From Anabaena lutea FACHB-196 (GTDB lineage Bacteria > Cyanobacteriota > Cyanobacteriia > Cyanobacteriales > Nostocaceae): DNA of 64,000 nucleotides. Below the pieces are notes generated by a model that did no database searches, was not told the origin of the DNA, and was given only the letters and a program-made list of their open reading frames with translations. The stretch spans positions 40,827 through 104,826 of the forward strand of contig NZ_JACJST010000023.1 in assembly GCF_014698305.1 (NCBI RefSeq), read 5' to 3'. This document shows, piece after piece, positions 27,181 to 36,589 of the stretch (position 1 is the first letter of the stretch; each line of letters opens with the position of its first letter). A program made the translations under genes and the position numbers.

Positions 27181-27711
27181 TTATAAACTCGATGTTTTTC
27201 CTGTTTCTGCCTGCGTTGGAATCGGTTTGACATCGCTATAACCCATCTCACCAGCAATTGTCCGCAAAATAGAAATTTGACCTTCAAAATCTATTTCTTC
27301 AATTTGAGCAAGTAAATCATTAATTGCCTCAGTTGACTCATAATTATCTGGCATTCCCACCACTGTATCACCCATTGCTTCTGCCCAAACATACCAAATG
27401 AACAACTGGTTATTTTCTTTTAATGCCCCATAAGCACGAGAATAAGCTGTATCCTTACAGTCAACTATATCCCGCATAATTTCTAGTTGTTCTTCATCCG
27501 ATAATTGCAAATAGTCTCCTACCAACATAGGAGCTAATTCTGGTTCTGCGGCTGAGGGAGCAGCTGGAGTAATGGTATCACCCATTTTTTCATAAACGAA
27601 ATATAACCAAGCTAATTTGGCATCAGTATCTAAACCATTAAACTCTTCCACTACATTTCGAGTTGTCTGGCTCTGAGCTTGAGCAACATTTTTATTGTAA
27701 CTAGTGGTCAT
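27181..27711 (-). CDS. Helical carotenoid protein (OCP N-terminal domain homologue)
   Basis: 176 residues corresponding to the all-helical carotenoid-binding domain of orange carotenoid protein: NGLDTDAKLAWLYFVYEKMGDTITPAAP, the linker, YGALKENNQLFIWYVWAEAMGDTVVGMP and a final helix pair. The Trp/Tyr-rich stretches line the carotenoid tunnel in OCP. The C-terminal NTF2-like regulatory domain is absent, so it belongs to the HCP group, whose members quench singlet oxygen or, in some clades, phycobilisomes. GAGGG lies seven bases upstream of the ATG. The clade cannot be assigned by eye. Stands divergent from a small acidic protein gene. Confidence 0.92.
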   Translation of the reverse strand: MTTSYNKNVAQAQSQTTRNVVEEFNGLDTDAKLAWLYFVYEKMGDTITPAAPSAAEPELAPMLVGDYLQLSDEEQLEIMRDIVDCKDTAYSRAYGALKENNQLFIWYVWAEAMGDTVVGMPDNYESTEAINDLLAQIEEIDFEGQISILRTIAGEMGYSDVKPIPTQAETGKTSSL

Positions 27712-27928
27712 AATTCATCCCTCGAATAATTTAACAGTTAAGACTTACAGGATTATCAAATTTTTATAATTATGGTCTACCTCCAAGAGAAAGATGTTTG
27801 TTAATTAAATAACTGATCTCTGATCTACCTTGTAATAGAGGGTAATATCTCTCTTGTGGAACAAGAGTTGAGTAAATTATTTTGATAAACTTGCCCCAGC
27901 AAAGTAAAAATGAATTAAGGTTTTAGTT

Positions 27929-28165
27929 ATGTCTGATAAAGTGCAGCCTAATCCCAATGAAGCTACCACCCATGATGCACAATTAGCTGCCGAACAAATA
28001 GTTAGTGGGCAAGAAAAAGCACCAAAAGTAGATTTTGAAGCTGATTATGCTGCTGCACAGCAATTCAGTGTCAGTGAAATTGACCGTACAGAAGAAGGAA
28101 AAACTGCTGCTGAAGCTGCCACTGCACCTAAATATGAAATCCCTGAACCAGAAAAGACAACTTAA
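27929..28165 (+). CDS. Small acidic hypothetical protein
   Basis: 78 residues, rich in Glu, Asp, Ala, Lys and Thr, with no Cys or Trp; predicted to be largely disordered (ATTHDAQLAAEQIVSGQEKAPKVDFEADYAAAQQF). No family recognised. Coding status is supported by an ATG with AAGG upstream, consistent amino-acid composition and a position not overlapping other genes. It lies between the carotenoid protein gene (divergent, 217 bp) and the subtilase (convergent, 14 bp). Confidence 0.7.
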   Translation: MSDKVQPNPNEATTHDAQLAAEQIVSGQEKAPKVDFEADYAAAQQFSVSEIDRTEEGKTAAEAATAPKYEIPEPEKTT

Positions 28166-28179
28166 TTGCCAGACTTTTA

Positions 28180-30297
28180 CTACTCATAGCCTATAAGCAA
28201 TTCCCAACTATTGAGTTTTCCTACATCTTGGGGTGAATAATCAATAACTTGTAATTGCCAAAGTCCTTTAGCAGGAAGGGAAAGTAATTGTTTAAGAACG
28301 GGATGCGATCGCACTGTATAAGTATTTTGTAACTGAGTCCGTCTACCTAAACTCCGACTCTGTAATAAAACTTGTTGATGATTGGGAGCAATCAAATAAA
28401 CTTCCAAATCTCCTAAAAACTCGTGAGTGATATTAACCGTCACCTGAATATCTGCAATAGTTACAGCCTCATTCAGAGCGATGCCTTCGGCGAGTATAGC
28501 GATCGCACTTTTCACCCCTCGTTTCTCATAGTCAGGAATAGTAATTTGGGCTTTATTCTCACCCCGTACTTTCTTGCTAACACTGGATACCACTGTCTGC
28601 AACTGCTGCGCTGCACGTACAGCCTTAGCAGCATTTACCTTACCATAGCCAAACCAAATGCAATGACCGTTACTATCATAACTACCCCCACGCAAACCCA
28701 ATTGCGGATCTGGTTCAGTATCAACAATTTTATCCGTAGTTTCTTGCAAAATGCGGTTCACTTGTTGAGCCGTCAAATTAGAATTAGCTGACAAAATCAA
28801 CGCTGCTACCCCAGCAACCACAGGAGTTGCACTAGAAGTACCACCAAAGTTGTTGGTAAAATTACCAGAGTCATAACCCGCAGCACCCACTTGATCCGTC
28901 GTAAAAATTCCCAAACCAGAAATAGAAGTTGTGATAGTTGGTTGTGTGTAAACAAAACCCATTTCCTGAAACCACATTCCCGGTGGTGCATTATTACTAG
29001 GCGCACACACAGAAATATTCGCGCCCCAATTACTATATGCAGCTTTTTTATTCAAACTCGTAGAAGCCGACACAGCAATCACATCTGGATGAATAGCAAA
29101 ACCACTTAACCAAGCCGTTTTACCTTGTAGAATATTCTTCGGCCAATTTTGCTCATTTACACTACCGTCAATTGGACGATTAGCATTGCCCGCAGCAAAC
29201 ACAATCACACATCCCTTACCATTACGCCCCATTGTTGCAGCGCGGGTAATAGCTACCTTTTGGCGCAAAGATAGAGGGAAATAAACAGCAGACGCTCCCC
29301 AACTACAAGAAATTACACTAGCTCCCTGATCAATTGCCCAATTAAATATATCTTCAATAGCTTGATCATCTAAAAATCCTGTCGTGCGAATCGGCATTAA
29401 TGCACAACCAGGAGCAACCCCGACAATTCCCGCACCATTTTCTTCAGCCACAGCTATCCCCGCGCAAGCAGTACCATGACTAGTCTCTTTTTCCCCAGGT
29501 AAAGGTAAAAAATCATTTTCCTTCAAATCTCTCGGAGCAACAACTTTACCCATACCTTGAAAATCTGGGTGATTCAAATCAAAAGAATCATCCACCACAG
29601 CTACCACCACAGAACGCACACCGCGAGTTATATCCCAAGCTTGTTCCACAGCAATATGAGAACCCATTCCCAACTGATTACCACCATTATGATTGAGATA
29701 CCATTGCTGGGAATAAAGGGAATCACTAGGTTTATAATGTGGTTCCTGTTGGATAAAAATATTTGGTTCAGCAGCTAAAACTTCTGGAAGTTTTTGTAAC
29801 TGATTGGTAATTTTGAGAGGGTTTTCTGTGGCTTGTTTGCTGACAAGAAATACAAAGGTATTCGGTATACCCAAAACTGTTTGATCTTCGACTAAGCTAA
29901 ATGTGGTAGCAATAACATTAATTTTGGCAGCGTCTACCCAAGTAGCAAATTGAATAGTGATTTGGTCACTCAGATAAACGTAAGTTCCAGGATTATCTTT
30001 AAATTTGTATACATGACTGGCAAAAGCCACATTTTCGTCAGCCCTTGCTTGAGACATCCCCATCTCTAACTGGCCAGATTCAACAGTGAATAGTTCCAGG
30101 TTGGCATTGGGGATACTACGCTGCCAAACACCCCAAGCAACCTGAGATAATTGCTCACGAGAAAAGTCAGCATTTGGACGAATGGTGAAGCTATACAGAG
30201 CTTTTTCTAGAATTAACTCTTCTCCACCGCGTTGTAAAGTCACTTCCAGGTTGCTGGCAGGTAAATCTGTAGGTTGAGAATCAAAGGAATCGCTCAT
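28180..30297 (-). CDS. Subtilisin-like (S8) serine protease with C-terminal P-domain, PrcA-like
   Basis: 705 residues. An N-terminal propeptide-like region of about 190 residues is followed by the S8 domain with Asp236 (VVAVVDDSFDLNHPDF), His274 (ETSHGTACAG), the oxyanion Asn in FAAGNA, and nucleophile Ser488 (FGGTSSATPVVAG). A proprotein-convertase P-domain (about 590-705, ending GKLNSWELLIGYE) closes the protein. No signal peptide is visible. Anabaena PrcA, a calcium-dependent protease, has this domain order and similar size, so a PrcA-type enzyme is a likely family call; calcium dependence here is inferred. Monocistronic. Confidence 0.9.
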   Translation of the reverse strand: MSDSFDSQPTDLPASNLEVTLQRGGEELILEKALYSFTIRPNADFSREQLSQVAWGVWQRSIPNANLELFTVESGQLEMGMSQARADENVAFASHVYKFKDNPGTYVYLSDQITIQFATWVDAAKINVIATTFSLVEDQTVLGIPNTFVFLVSKQATENPLKITNQLQKLPEVLAAEPNIFIQQEPHYKPSDSLYSQQWYLNHNGGNQLGMGSHIAVEQAWDITRGVRSVVVAVVDDSFDLNHPDFQGMGKVVAPRDLKENDFLPLPGEKETSHGTACAGIAVAEENGAGIVGVAPGCALMPIRTTGFLDDQAIEDIFNWAIDQGASVISCSWGASAVYFPLSLRQKVAITRAATMGRNGKGCVIVFAAGNANRPIDGSVNEQNWPKNILQGKTAWLSGFAIHPDVIAVSASTSLNKKAAYSNWGANISVCAPSNNAPPGMWFQEMGFVYTQPTITTSISGLGIFTTDQVGAAGYDSGNFTNNFGGTSSATPVVAGVAALILSANSNLTAQQVNRILQETTDKIVDTEPDPQLGLRGGSYDSNGHCIWFGYGKVNAAKAVRAAQQLQTVVSSVSKKVRGENKAQITIPDYEKRGVKSAIAILAEGIALNEAVTIADIQVTVNITHEFLGDLEVYLIAPNHQQVLLQSRSLGRRTQLQNTYTVRSHPVLKQLLSLPAKGLWQLQVIDYSPQDVGKLNSWELLIGYE

Positions 30298-30467
30298 AGG
30301 GAATATTTTTGGTATATGAGTAGGGGATAGGGAACTCTATTCAACAAGTTTCCCGTCTAAACCAGAGAAACTTATTGTGCGGTTTTACTGTATCTGAGGC
30401 ACAAACAGAGTTAAGATACCCGAAGTTTCCATACATTTTCTATAGACTTGTTGCACTAATTGACCCC

Positions 30468-31049
30468 ATGAACCTTGCTGCTGCTTCCTTAATTCGGTTC
30501 ACTTCCCTCTCTCTCATTACCTTTATGAGCCTGCTATCACCTGTTCATGCTCAGGTAATACAGCAACCCGCCAATAATCTTCAAGCACAACCTCTTGATC
30601 CTAACGATCCTAATACCCTGCGTCCCACCAGTAAAAGCAACAGCATCTTGAGCATTGAAGGAGGACAGCGGCTTTTAAAAGAGTCAGACGAGGCCGTTTC
30701 TGCTCAAAAATATGACGTAGCTGCTAAGAAACTCCAGGAAGCACGTCAAGTTTTTAATCAACTATCTAATTTTTATCAGGATCTCAACTCTAGCTTTTCG
30801 GGAATTGATATCAGAGTATCCGATTCCCAGCGCAAAAAAGCCCTAGACACCGCCCAACTCAGAGATGATGCCACCTATCGCCTAGCACTAGTCCATCGGG
30901 CGCTAAATCAGCCAGAATTAGCCGTTCCTTTGTTAATTCAAATTATTAAAAGTCAAAATCCCACACGAGAATTAGGCAAGAAAGCCTATCAACAGTTATT
31001 GGAATTGGGTTTTGTCGATATAGCTTATCCTCGACAAGGCACTAAGTAA
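30468..31049 (+). CDS. Exported hypothetical protein, helical
   Basis: 193 residues from the preferred ATG at 30468, which begins a signal peptide (LIRFTSLSLITFMSLLSPVHAQ). The open frame starts earlier (30375), but that extension has no signal-like features. The mature part contains helices in a TPR-like spacing (LLKESDEAVSAQKYDVAAKKLQEARQVFNQL ... ALVHRALNQPELAVPLLIQI) without exact TPR matches. Probably periplasmic; conserved cyanobacterial type but no function recognised. Confidence 0.75.
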   Translation: MNLAAASLIRFTSLSLITFMSLLSPVHAQVIQQPANNLQAQPLDPNDPNTLRPTSKSNSILSIEGGQRLLKESDEAVSAQKYDVAAKKLQEARQVFNQLSNFYQDLNSSFSGIDIRVSDSQRKKALDTAQLRDDATYRLALVHRALNQPELAVPLLIQIIKSQNPTRELGKKAYQQLLELGFVDIAYPRQGTK

Positions 31050-31205
31050 TAGGTGACAGGTGACAGAACGCAGGGTGCAGGGTGCAGTAGATAGTTATTT
31101 CTTCCCATCTCCGCGTTACCACGTCACCCCATCTCCCCATTCCCCCATCTCCCCAAGGCATTTGCTCAATATCTGTTAATAATAGAGAAGTAAGTTTTTT
31201 CAGGA
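31050..31205. repeat. Low-complexity GGGTGCA / CCCCATCT repeats
   Basis: Tandem GCAGGGTGCAGGGTGCAG followed by CCCATCTCC and CCCCATTCCCCCATCTCCCC units. The same combination is found at 43930-44045 and, in part and complement, at 37365-37430. These are typical short tandem repeats of filamentous cyanobacteria. Confidence 0.65.
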
Positions 31206-31448
31206 ATGGCGATGATTACTCCGCAGCAAGTTGAGGCAATGATTAAGGCGGAACTGCCAGATGCCCAAGTTCAGGTACAGGACTTGACTGGTGGTGGTGA
31301 TCACTATCAGGTGACAGTAGTTTCATCGCATTTTGCAGGTAAGGGACTGGTGCAACAACACCAGTTGGTTTATGGTGCGTTGCAGCAAGCTATGTCAACC
31401 GAAGCAATTCATGCCTTGGCTCTCAAAACATCTACTCCCCAAGCTTGA
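31206..31448 (+). CDS. BolA family protein
   Basis: 80 residues with the BolA fold pattern: an N-terminal helix ([34 protein letters not shown]), the class-typical H-F-x-G-K-x-L segment ([19 protein letters not shown]) and a final helix with HALALKT. The invariant His in the loop is present. BolA proteins pair with CGFS monothiol glutaredoxins to bind [2Fe-2S] clusters; the next gene encodes exactly such a glutaredoxin. Confidence 0.93.
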   Translation: MAMITPQQVEAMIKAELPDAQVQVQDLTGGGDHYQVTVVSSHFAGKGLVQQHQLVYGALQQAMSTEAIHALALKTSTPQA

Positions 31449-31556
31449 CTAGCAAAACACTGATTTTAGCTGTGAGATTTTTTCTTCTCAATTCACAATC
31501 TAAAATTGTATTGACGCTTGACTTGTGAACCTCAACAACAAAGGAAACAAAAAACC

Positions 31557-31880
31557 ATGACTCCAGAAGTTAAAGAGAAAATTGATAACTTGGTAAAAGA
31601 AAACAAGATTATGGTTTTCATGAAGGGAAACAAGTTGATGCCTCAATGTGGTTTCTCCAACAATGTAGTCCAGATTCTCAATACATTGGGAGTTCCTTTT
31701 GAGACAGTTGACGTTCTCTCCGATCAAGATATTCGTCAGGGAATTAAAGAATATTCTAACTGGCCCACAATTCCCCAAGTATATATCAATGGTGAATTCG
31801 TTGGTGGTTCTGATATTTTGATTACACTGTATCAAAGTGGTGAATTGCAGCAAAAAGTGGAAGTTGCTCTAGCTTCCTAA
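31557..31880 (+). CDS. grxD: Monothiol CGFS glutaredoxin (Grx4/GrxD type)
   Basis: 107 residues with the monothiol active site CGFS (Cys31), the MVFMKGN strand before it, [19 protein letters not shown] (cis-Pro and glutathione-binding GGSD). This is the single-domain iron-sulfur-carrying class II glutaredoxin. ATG at 31557 is preferred, with AAAGGA 11 nt upstream; the frame extends upstream to 31518. Gene pairing with bolA supports a joint role in iron-sulfur cluster trafficking or iron sensing. Confidence 0.95.
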   Translation: MTPEVKEKIDNLVKENKIMVFMKGNKLMPQCGFSNNVVQILNTLGVPFETVDVLSDQDIRQGIKEYSNWPTIPQVYINGEFVGGSDILITLYQSGELQQKVEVALAS

Positions 31881-31899
31881 TATTTTCCACCATATGACC

Positions 31900-32095
31900 G
31901 AATAATTCGTAATTCATAATAGTGCTTACAGTCCCGCTAGAGATACGTAATTCGTAATTCAAGGTTACAAAGCAACTAACTTTAGTTATGATGCAAAAAT
32001 TTATTCCTTGGTTCAAGCCACTGGCTTTAGATATGAGGTGATAATTACGAATTACGAATTACGAATTATGCATTATAAATTACGAATTAATTTGA
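31900..32095. repeat. AATTCGTAATT / AATTACGAATT repeats
   Basis: Repeated AATTCGTAATTC and tandem AATTACGAATTACG units, partly palindromic, fill the spacer behind grxD. The same motif recurs at 44850-44880 and 46915-46975. Confidence 0.6.
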
Positions 32096-32112
32096 CTCTG
32101 TTCTGTTTTTAT

Positions 32113-32156
32113 AGCCCTTGAAAAATTGGCGCATACCCATTTTCAGGGGCTTTTTT
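32113..32156 (+). terminator. Rho-independent terminator of the bolA-grxD unit
   Basis: AGCCCTTGAAAA (32113-32124) pairs with TTTTCAGGGGCT (32140-32151) with one G-T pair, followed by TTTTTT. It overlaps the last codons of the convergent MFS gene. Confidence 0.75.
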
Positions 32157-33642
32157 GTGGATTTGGGTATGAAAAAATAAAATTCTTTTTCTCTAGCCAC
32201 CATACCCCAGATGCAAAAATTGTGGAAAGCAACAAAAGGGCAGCGACAACGCGAAAGGTAATCTGTATACCTAAAACTAATGCCTCAACAGGTGCATTTG
32301 TGACATCCATAGTTGGTTGAAGATTAGTACTGTTAATGGTAAAAAAAGAAAACGCAGCCCCCACTAGTGGCACACCTGCTGTTTGCCCTAAAATTCGTGA
32401 TAAAGATAATAAACCAGAAGCAATACCTAAGCGATCTTGTGGTGCGGCTCCCATAATCGCACTATTGTTGGGAGATTGAAACATTCCCACACCTAAACCA
32501 TAGGGAATAATCCCGATAATATAGTTTGATAAAGTTAATTCAGTATTAAATGTGCTGACTACTAAGCAGCCCATTGCCATTAATACTAGTCCGATTAAAC
32601 TAATTATCCGTGAGCCGTAGCGATCAGAAAGAATTCCCGCAATTGGTGCTGTCAACACAATTATAATTGGCGGTACTGCAAGTAATAAACCTGCCTGTTC
32701 AGTGGGATATTGCTTAACTAATTTCAAAAAGAAAGGCAGTATCAAGATCACACCTGCCATCACAAAATTACCCAAAAACCTCAGCACTAACCCTAGGCTG
32801 AAATCTAGAGATTGAAAAATGCTCAATTCTAGCATTGGCTCTGATAACCGTGCTTCTGCTACTAAAAAACAACCAAAACTAATTGCAGATAAAACTAGCA
32901 ACTTCAAGGCTATATGAGAACCAAATCCTTCACTTTGTAAAAACGTGATGCCAAGAGTAAAACAAGTCAACGTTAGAGTCAGAATTAATGTGCCAATAAC
33001 ATCAAATTTCTGTTTAGTCCCGCTGACTGAAGAAGGTGGGACAAGATAAGCCACAATCAAACAGGCAATAATCCCAATCGGTACATTGATTAAAAAGATC
33101 AATGGCCAGTCACCCCAACTAATTAGCACTCCTCCCACTGTTGGCCCTAGCATAATTCCCAGTCCAAAAACTCCGGCTCTGATACCTAAGCCTAGTCCTC
33201 GTTCTTCTGGTGGAAATATTTCTACAATCATTGCTGTTCCCAGTCCAGAGATAAACGCAGCACCTAATCCCTGGAGGGCGCGAAAAGCTATCAAAAAGCC
33301 TACGTTGGGGGCTAGTCCGCACAGTAATGAACTAACGGTGAATACTATTAGTCCCATTATGTAAAGCTGCTTTTTGCTCCACATATCACCCAATTTAGCG
33401 GCACTAAGCACAAAAATAGCGATCGCTAACAGATAACTTAATACCACCCATTGAATAGTCGCAAAACTCGTGTGGAGTGATTCCACCATAATTGGCAAAG
33501 CCAAGTTGATTATGTAGACATCCAAAGCAAAAATAAACACACCAATACTAATACCTAGTATCGCCCACCATTTTCCAGACGATTTTGTTTTTTGGCTGAA
33601 CTCCTGAGATTTATCTTCCTGGGGTTTTGAAATTACTACCAT
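32143..33642 (-). CDS. MFS transporter, DHA2 (EmrB/QacA) 14-helix family
   Basis: 499 residues with about 14 hydrophobic helices. Motif D1 lies in helix 1 (FALDVYIINLALP), motif A in the loop after helix 2 (SAAKLGDMWSKKQLYIMGL) and antiporter motif C in helix 5 (GLGIMLGPTVGGVLI). This is the proton-drug antiporter DHA2 group. The substrate cannot be predicted. It lies 90 bp after a homocitrate-synthase-family gene on the same strand, so the two may be co-transcribed. Confidence 0.93.
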   Translation of the reverse strand: MVVISKPQEDKSQEFSQKTKSSGKWWAILGISIGVFIFALDVYIINLALPIMVESLHTSFATIQWVVLSYLLAIAIFVLSAAKLGDMWSKKQLYIMGLIVFTVSSLLCGLAPNVGFLIAFRALQGLGAAFISGLGTAMIVEIFPPEERGLGLGIRAGVFGLGIMLGPTVGGVLISWGDWPLIFLINVPIGIIACLIVAYLVPPSSVSGTKQKFDVIGTLILTLTLTCFTLGITFLQSEGFGSHIALKLLVLSAISFGCFLVAEARLSEPMLELSIFQSLDFSLGLVLRFLGNFVMAGVILILPFFLKLVKQYPTEQAGLLLAVPPIIIVLTAPIAGILSDRYGSRIISLIGLVLMAMGCLVVSTFNTELTLSNYIIGIIPYGLGVGMFQSPNNSAIMGAAPQDRLGIASGLLSLSRILGQTAGVPLVGAAFSFFTINSTNLQPTMDVTNAPVEALVLGIQITFRVVAALLLLSTIFASGVWWLEKKNFIFSYPNPQKSP

Positions 33643-33733
33643 TTCCTCTTGTTAACCAAATTACCTGCATTATTCTCCAGCTTTTCTATTTTAGACTTTA
33701 GTTTTCCAACTAAAGATCTCAAATTTTTGCTCA

Positions 33734-34918
33734 TTAACCTGAAATCATCTTAGTCATCAGCTGCTCAATATTACAGCGTTCTACAATTTCTGGTAGTTCT
33801 TTTTCAATATCAATCGGAGTACCCCTTTTAGCAATCGCTTTAATTTCTTGGAGAATCTTAGCCACCAAATCTTTGTTTTCAGCCAATTCTGCTCTGCCAA
33901 TTTGCTTCATAGCTAGTTCTACAGCAGTGTATCCTGATTGCATCCCTAATGCCAAGCTACTTTTTTTTCCTAGAATTTGTGGATTTAAGCTTTGATAAAG
34001 CATCTCATCTTTGGCTACAGCTTTTACATGAACCCCGGCATAGTGTGTAAAGGCATTTTTACCTGTTATTGGTTGATGCGGAGGAATTGAAATATGAGAA
34101 TGTTCACTGACAAAATTGTATAAATCTTGTAAATAGCCTAGTTGCCAATGATTTCCTTCTTCACCCATTTCTCTTAAATTTATGAGTAATTCTCCTAAGT
34201 CTACAATACCTGCTCTTTCTCCTAGTCCCATGACACTAACATCAATAATGTCAGCCCCGGCTCTATAAGCATCCAGTGCATTTGCTAAAGCCAAACCTTT
34301 ATCGTTGTGGCAATGAACCTCTATTTGCGGATATAAATCCTGTTTTTTGAGTTCTTCTTTCAGAGTTTTAACATAATTAAAAATACTGCGTTGGGGATGA
34401 AAAGGATTTGTATAGCCTGTCGTATCCGCTATGCTAATTATATTAACTCCTGCTTTGACTGCCGCGCTGGCTGCTGCAATCACATTTTCTATAGGTGAGC
34501 GAACTGTATCTTCTGGTGTATACCTAATCAATAAATCATTTTTTTGCTCTCTTGCGAAATTTATTACTTCCACAATTTTCTCAATTGCTGCTTCTAAACT
34601 AATGTTGTAGTCTTGGTACAATCGCTTTTTGGAAACACTAAAAAAGACACCTAAAAAATCTATCCCACAATCTAATGCTTTTTGAACATTATCTATTTTA
34701 CAAAGTGAATGAGCGCCTATTTTCGCTTTTAAGCCTGCTTGAGAAATTAGATTAATAGCTAAAGCAATATCGCTATCAACTGCTGGATTACCTACTTCAA
34801 TAATATCAATTCCGATTTGATCTAAAAAGTGGGCAATTACCAATTTTTTTTCAGGAGAAAAATAAACTCCAGGAGTTTGTTCTCCTTCTCTAAGAGTAGA
34901 ATCAAGGATTTTAATCAT
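33734..34918 (-). CDS. Homocitrate/isopropylmalate synthase family enzyme (DRE-TIM)
   Basis: About 394 residues of a DRE-TIM metallolyase: the metal-binding LDSTLREGEQTPG, the HCHNDKGLALANALDA motif with the metal His pair, GLGERAGIVDLGE, and a short C-terminal accessory domain with NAFTHYAGVHVKA. There is no leucine-sensing LeuA regulatory domain, so it is not a standard 2-isopropylmalate synthase. NifV-type homocitrate synthase, archaeal AksA-like enzymes and the HphA enzymes of homo-amino-acid biosynthesis are possible relatives. No nif genes are in the window. ATG 34918 (MIKILDS) is preferred over TTG 34930. Context: MFS exporter just downstream. Confidence 0.82.
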   Translation of the reverse strand: MIKILDSTLREGEQTPGVYFSPEKKLVIAHFLDQIGIDIIEVGNPAVDSDIALAINLISQAGLKAKIGAHSLCKIDNVQKALDCGIDFLGVFFSVSKKRLYQDYNISLEAAIEKIVEVINFAREQKNDLLIRYTPEDTVRSPIENVIAAASAAVKAGVNIISIADTTGYTNPFHPQRSIFNYVKTLKEELKKQDLYPQIEVHCHNDKGLALANALDAYRAGADIIDVSVMGLGERAGIVDLGELLINLREMGEEGNHWQLGYLQDLYNFVSEHSHISIPPHQPITGKNAFTHYAGVHVKAVAKDEMLYQSLNPQILGKKSSLALGMQSGYTAVELAMKQIGRAELAENKDLVAKILQEIKAIAKRGTPIDIEKELPEIVERCNIEQLMTKMISG

Positions 34919-35689
34919 AGCTACGATCAATTTAGAGAATTTAGATCTAAGCCTTTACTAAGACTTAGGTGAATTAGACGCATATCTTGGCAAATGTTTG
35001 TCACATATTAGGTTGTCTCCATAAGTTCATTATTCCCCCCCTATCAACGAGGGAATAAATTTTTTTAAATCTCTCTTTTTAAGGTATATACTGCGGTGGA
35101 AGGGTTTCCAGTCCTAAAGCCAGTAGCGTGGTTTGAAGAAAATATAAGAGTTTTTAATATCTTATTAATCACTGTTCAAACATTATCTTAATATGCCATA
35201 CCACAACACAAAGAATAGTTAAGACACGATTAATTCATCGTTACCCTAACATGAGAAACTTGAGCTTACTTCACAGTTTTATGGAAAATTAAACAACCAA
35301 CAAATGATTAGCTGAATTCCTGCTCAGAAAATATGCATATACACAGAATGGATGTCAAATTTAAATATAAAAATAATATCAGTATTATGCACATAAATAT
35401 TTAAATGAGCAAATTTCTATATGCTCATTTATCGTTATTTGACATAAGTCTCGGAAGTAGAACTACAATACCCTGCCTTGACAATAGCTGGTGAAGTCGC
35501 AATCAATTGCGTTGACATCTGGAAAGAACTAGCCAAAAGTCCCCTCAGTGTTACGCGACTGAGGGGATGTTCTTCAAGAATACAATATTTACAAAATTTC
35601 ATACAGCTGCACCCCGTTGACCAACGCAGAAATTGTGCTACAATTATCTGCGGCAATCTACAAGTTGCTACTCATACCATTGTTGGTGT
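34919..35689. other. Gene-free region with a CCCCTCAG hairpin
   Basis: About 750 bp, AT-rich, with no convincing ORF on either strand. The only strong structure is the hairpin at 35540-35567, listed separately. Confidence 0.5.
35540..35567 (-). terminator. Perfect 9-bp hairpin, possible terminator
   Basis: TCCCCTCAG (35540-35548) and CTGAGGGGA (35559-35567) with a 10-nt loop. On the minus strand it is followed by CTTTTGG, a weak T-run; it lies about 120 bp after the 84-residue gene that ends at 35690. It could also be part of a small RNA. Confidence 0.35.
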
Positions 35690-35944
35690 TTAGTAGTAGC
35701 CGTGTTGTTTTTCCGGCTCTGGTTGTGTCATAGCAAAGTTTGATGCATCGTACAAATAGCGGCTAGCTTCTTCTTCTAGGCGGTGAATCAGATAAGGCTC
35801 AATGGCATTACCCTGTCTCAGTGCGGCTAGATATCCATCCAAATACATCCGCATATCATCAATGCGATAACCGCGATTCCATAGCTCGACGAAGGCGTCA
35901 GTCAGTCTTTGGTAATAACGGATGGTTTGTGTGTCTTGGAGCAT
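35690..35944 (-). CDS. Small conserved cyanobacterial protein (possibly DUF6761)
   Basis: 84 residues, predicted helical (TIRYYQRLTDAFVELWNRGYRIDDMRMYLDGYLAALRQGNAIEPYLIHRLEEEASRYLYD). The sequence looks like a small protein conserved among cyanobacteria; I associate it with DUF6761 but cannot verify that. No signal or membrane segment. Upstream at 36023-36041 there is a perfect dyad TATTAAC-N5-GTTAATA that could be a regulatory site. Function unknown. Confidence 0.78.
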   Translation of the reverse strand: MLQDTQTIRYYQRLTDAFVELWNRGYRIDDMRMYLDGYLAALRQGNAIEPYLIHRLEEEASRYLYDASNFAMTQPEPEKQHGYY

Positions 35945-36589
35945 AACTGCTGTGTTTATCTCTTGGGAATGAGAATTGTAAATGATCTACACTCAAAAGT
36001 GAAGTATGACTTCCTTCTTAAGTATTAACCTAAAGTTAATATTTTGACGTTGGGTGAGACCCCCCAGCAGCTAAAAACTTATTACATCCTAATCCAAAAA
36101 AGCTAAAATATGGTTATTTGGTAAGTTTTGTTTACGATTTTATTTATTTTTCAGCCTTGTTTGATACTTTATTGTCACGGTTTACAATAACTACAAATTA
36201 GGGTAAGTAGTCCCAGGCTGATATATATTTCAAGTTAAGCGTGATTTCTTCAACAGAGCTTTTCCACTAACTAGTAAAAAGTTTTCAAAAGACTCAGACC
36301 AAAATTAAGATATTTACTTGAGGAACTCCAAAACACAAATCATCCGATTTCACAGGATCAAAACGATTTTTCCTCCCTCTGCCAGATCGCTCCCCTGCCC
36401 AAACAGCGATAAGATATTTTTATTCGGAAGTCCTTAAGGAATGCGGTAGACAAAGGGAAAATTAAATTTATTGCAAGGTTTTATAGGAGTAAATGTAAAG
36501 ATTATAGCAGTTGAAGTAACAAAGGCTACAAAACGTTGAGCTTGAGATTGTTAATTTGAGAGTCATCGACGCTAAGGGGTCTTGCCACT
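35945..36589. other. Divergent intergenic region
   Basis: Contains the dyad TATTAAC (36023-36029), CTAAA, GTTAATA (36035-36041) near the small protein gene; otherwise no gene or strong hairpin seen. Expected to contain promoters for both flanking genes. Confidence 0.45.

Noticed and set aside
33734..34918. Naming the gene nifV
   Set aside because: No nif genes in the window and the motif variant is shared with other DRE-TIM synthases; family level is as far as the sequence supports.
35435..35693. Overlapping ORFs of about 70 codons on both strands
   Set aside because: They cross a strong hairpin and show no protein-like features or start signals; more likely non-coding.
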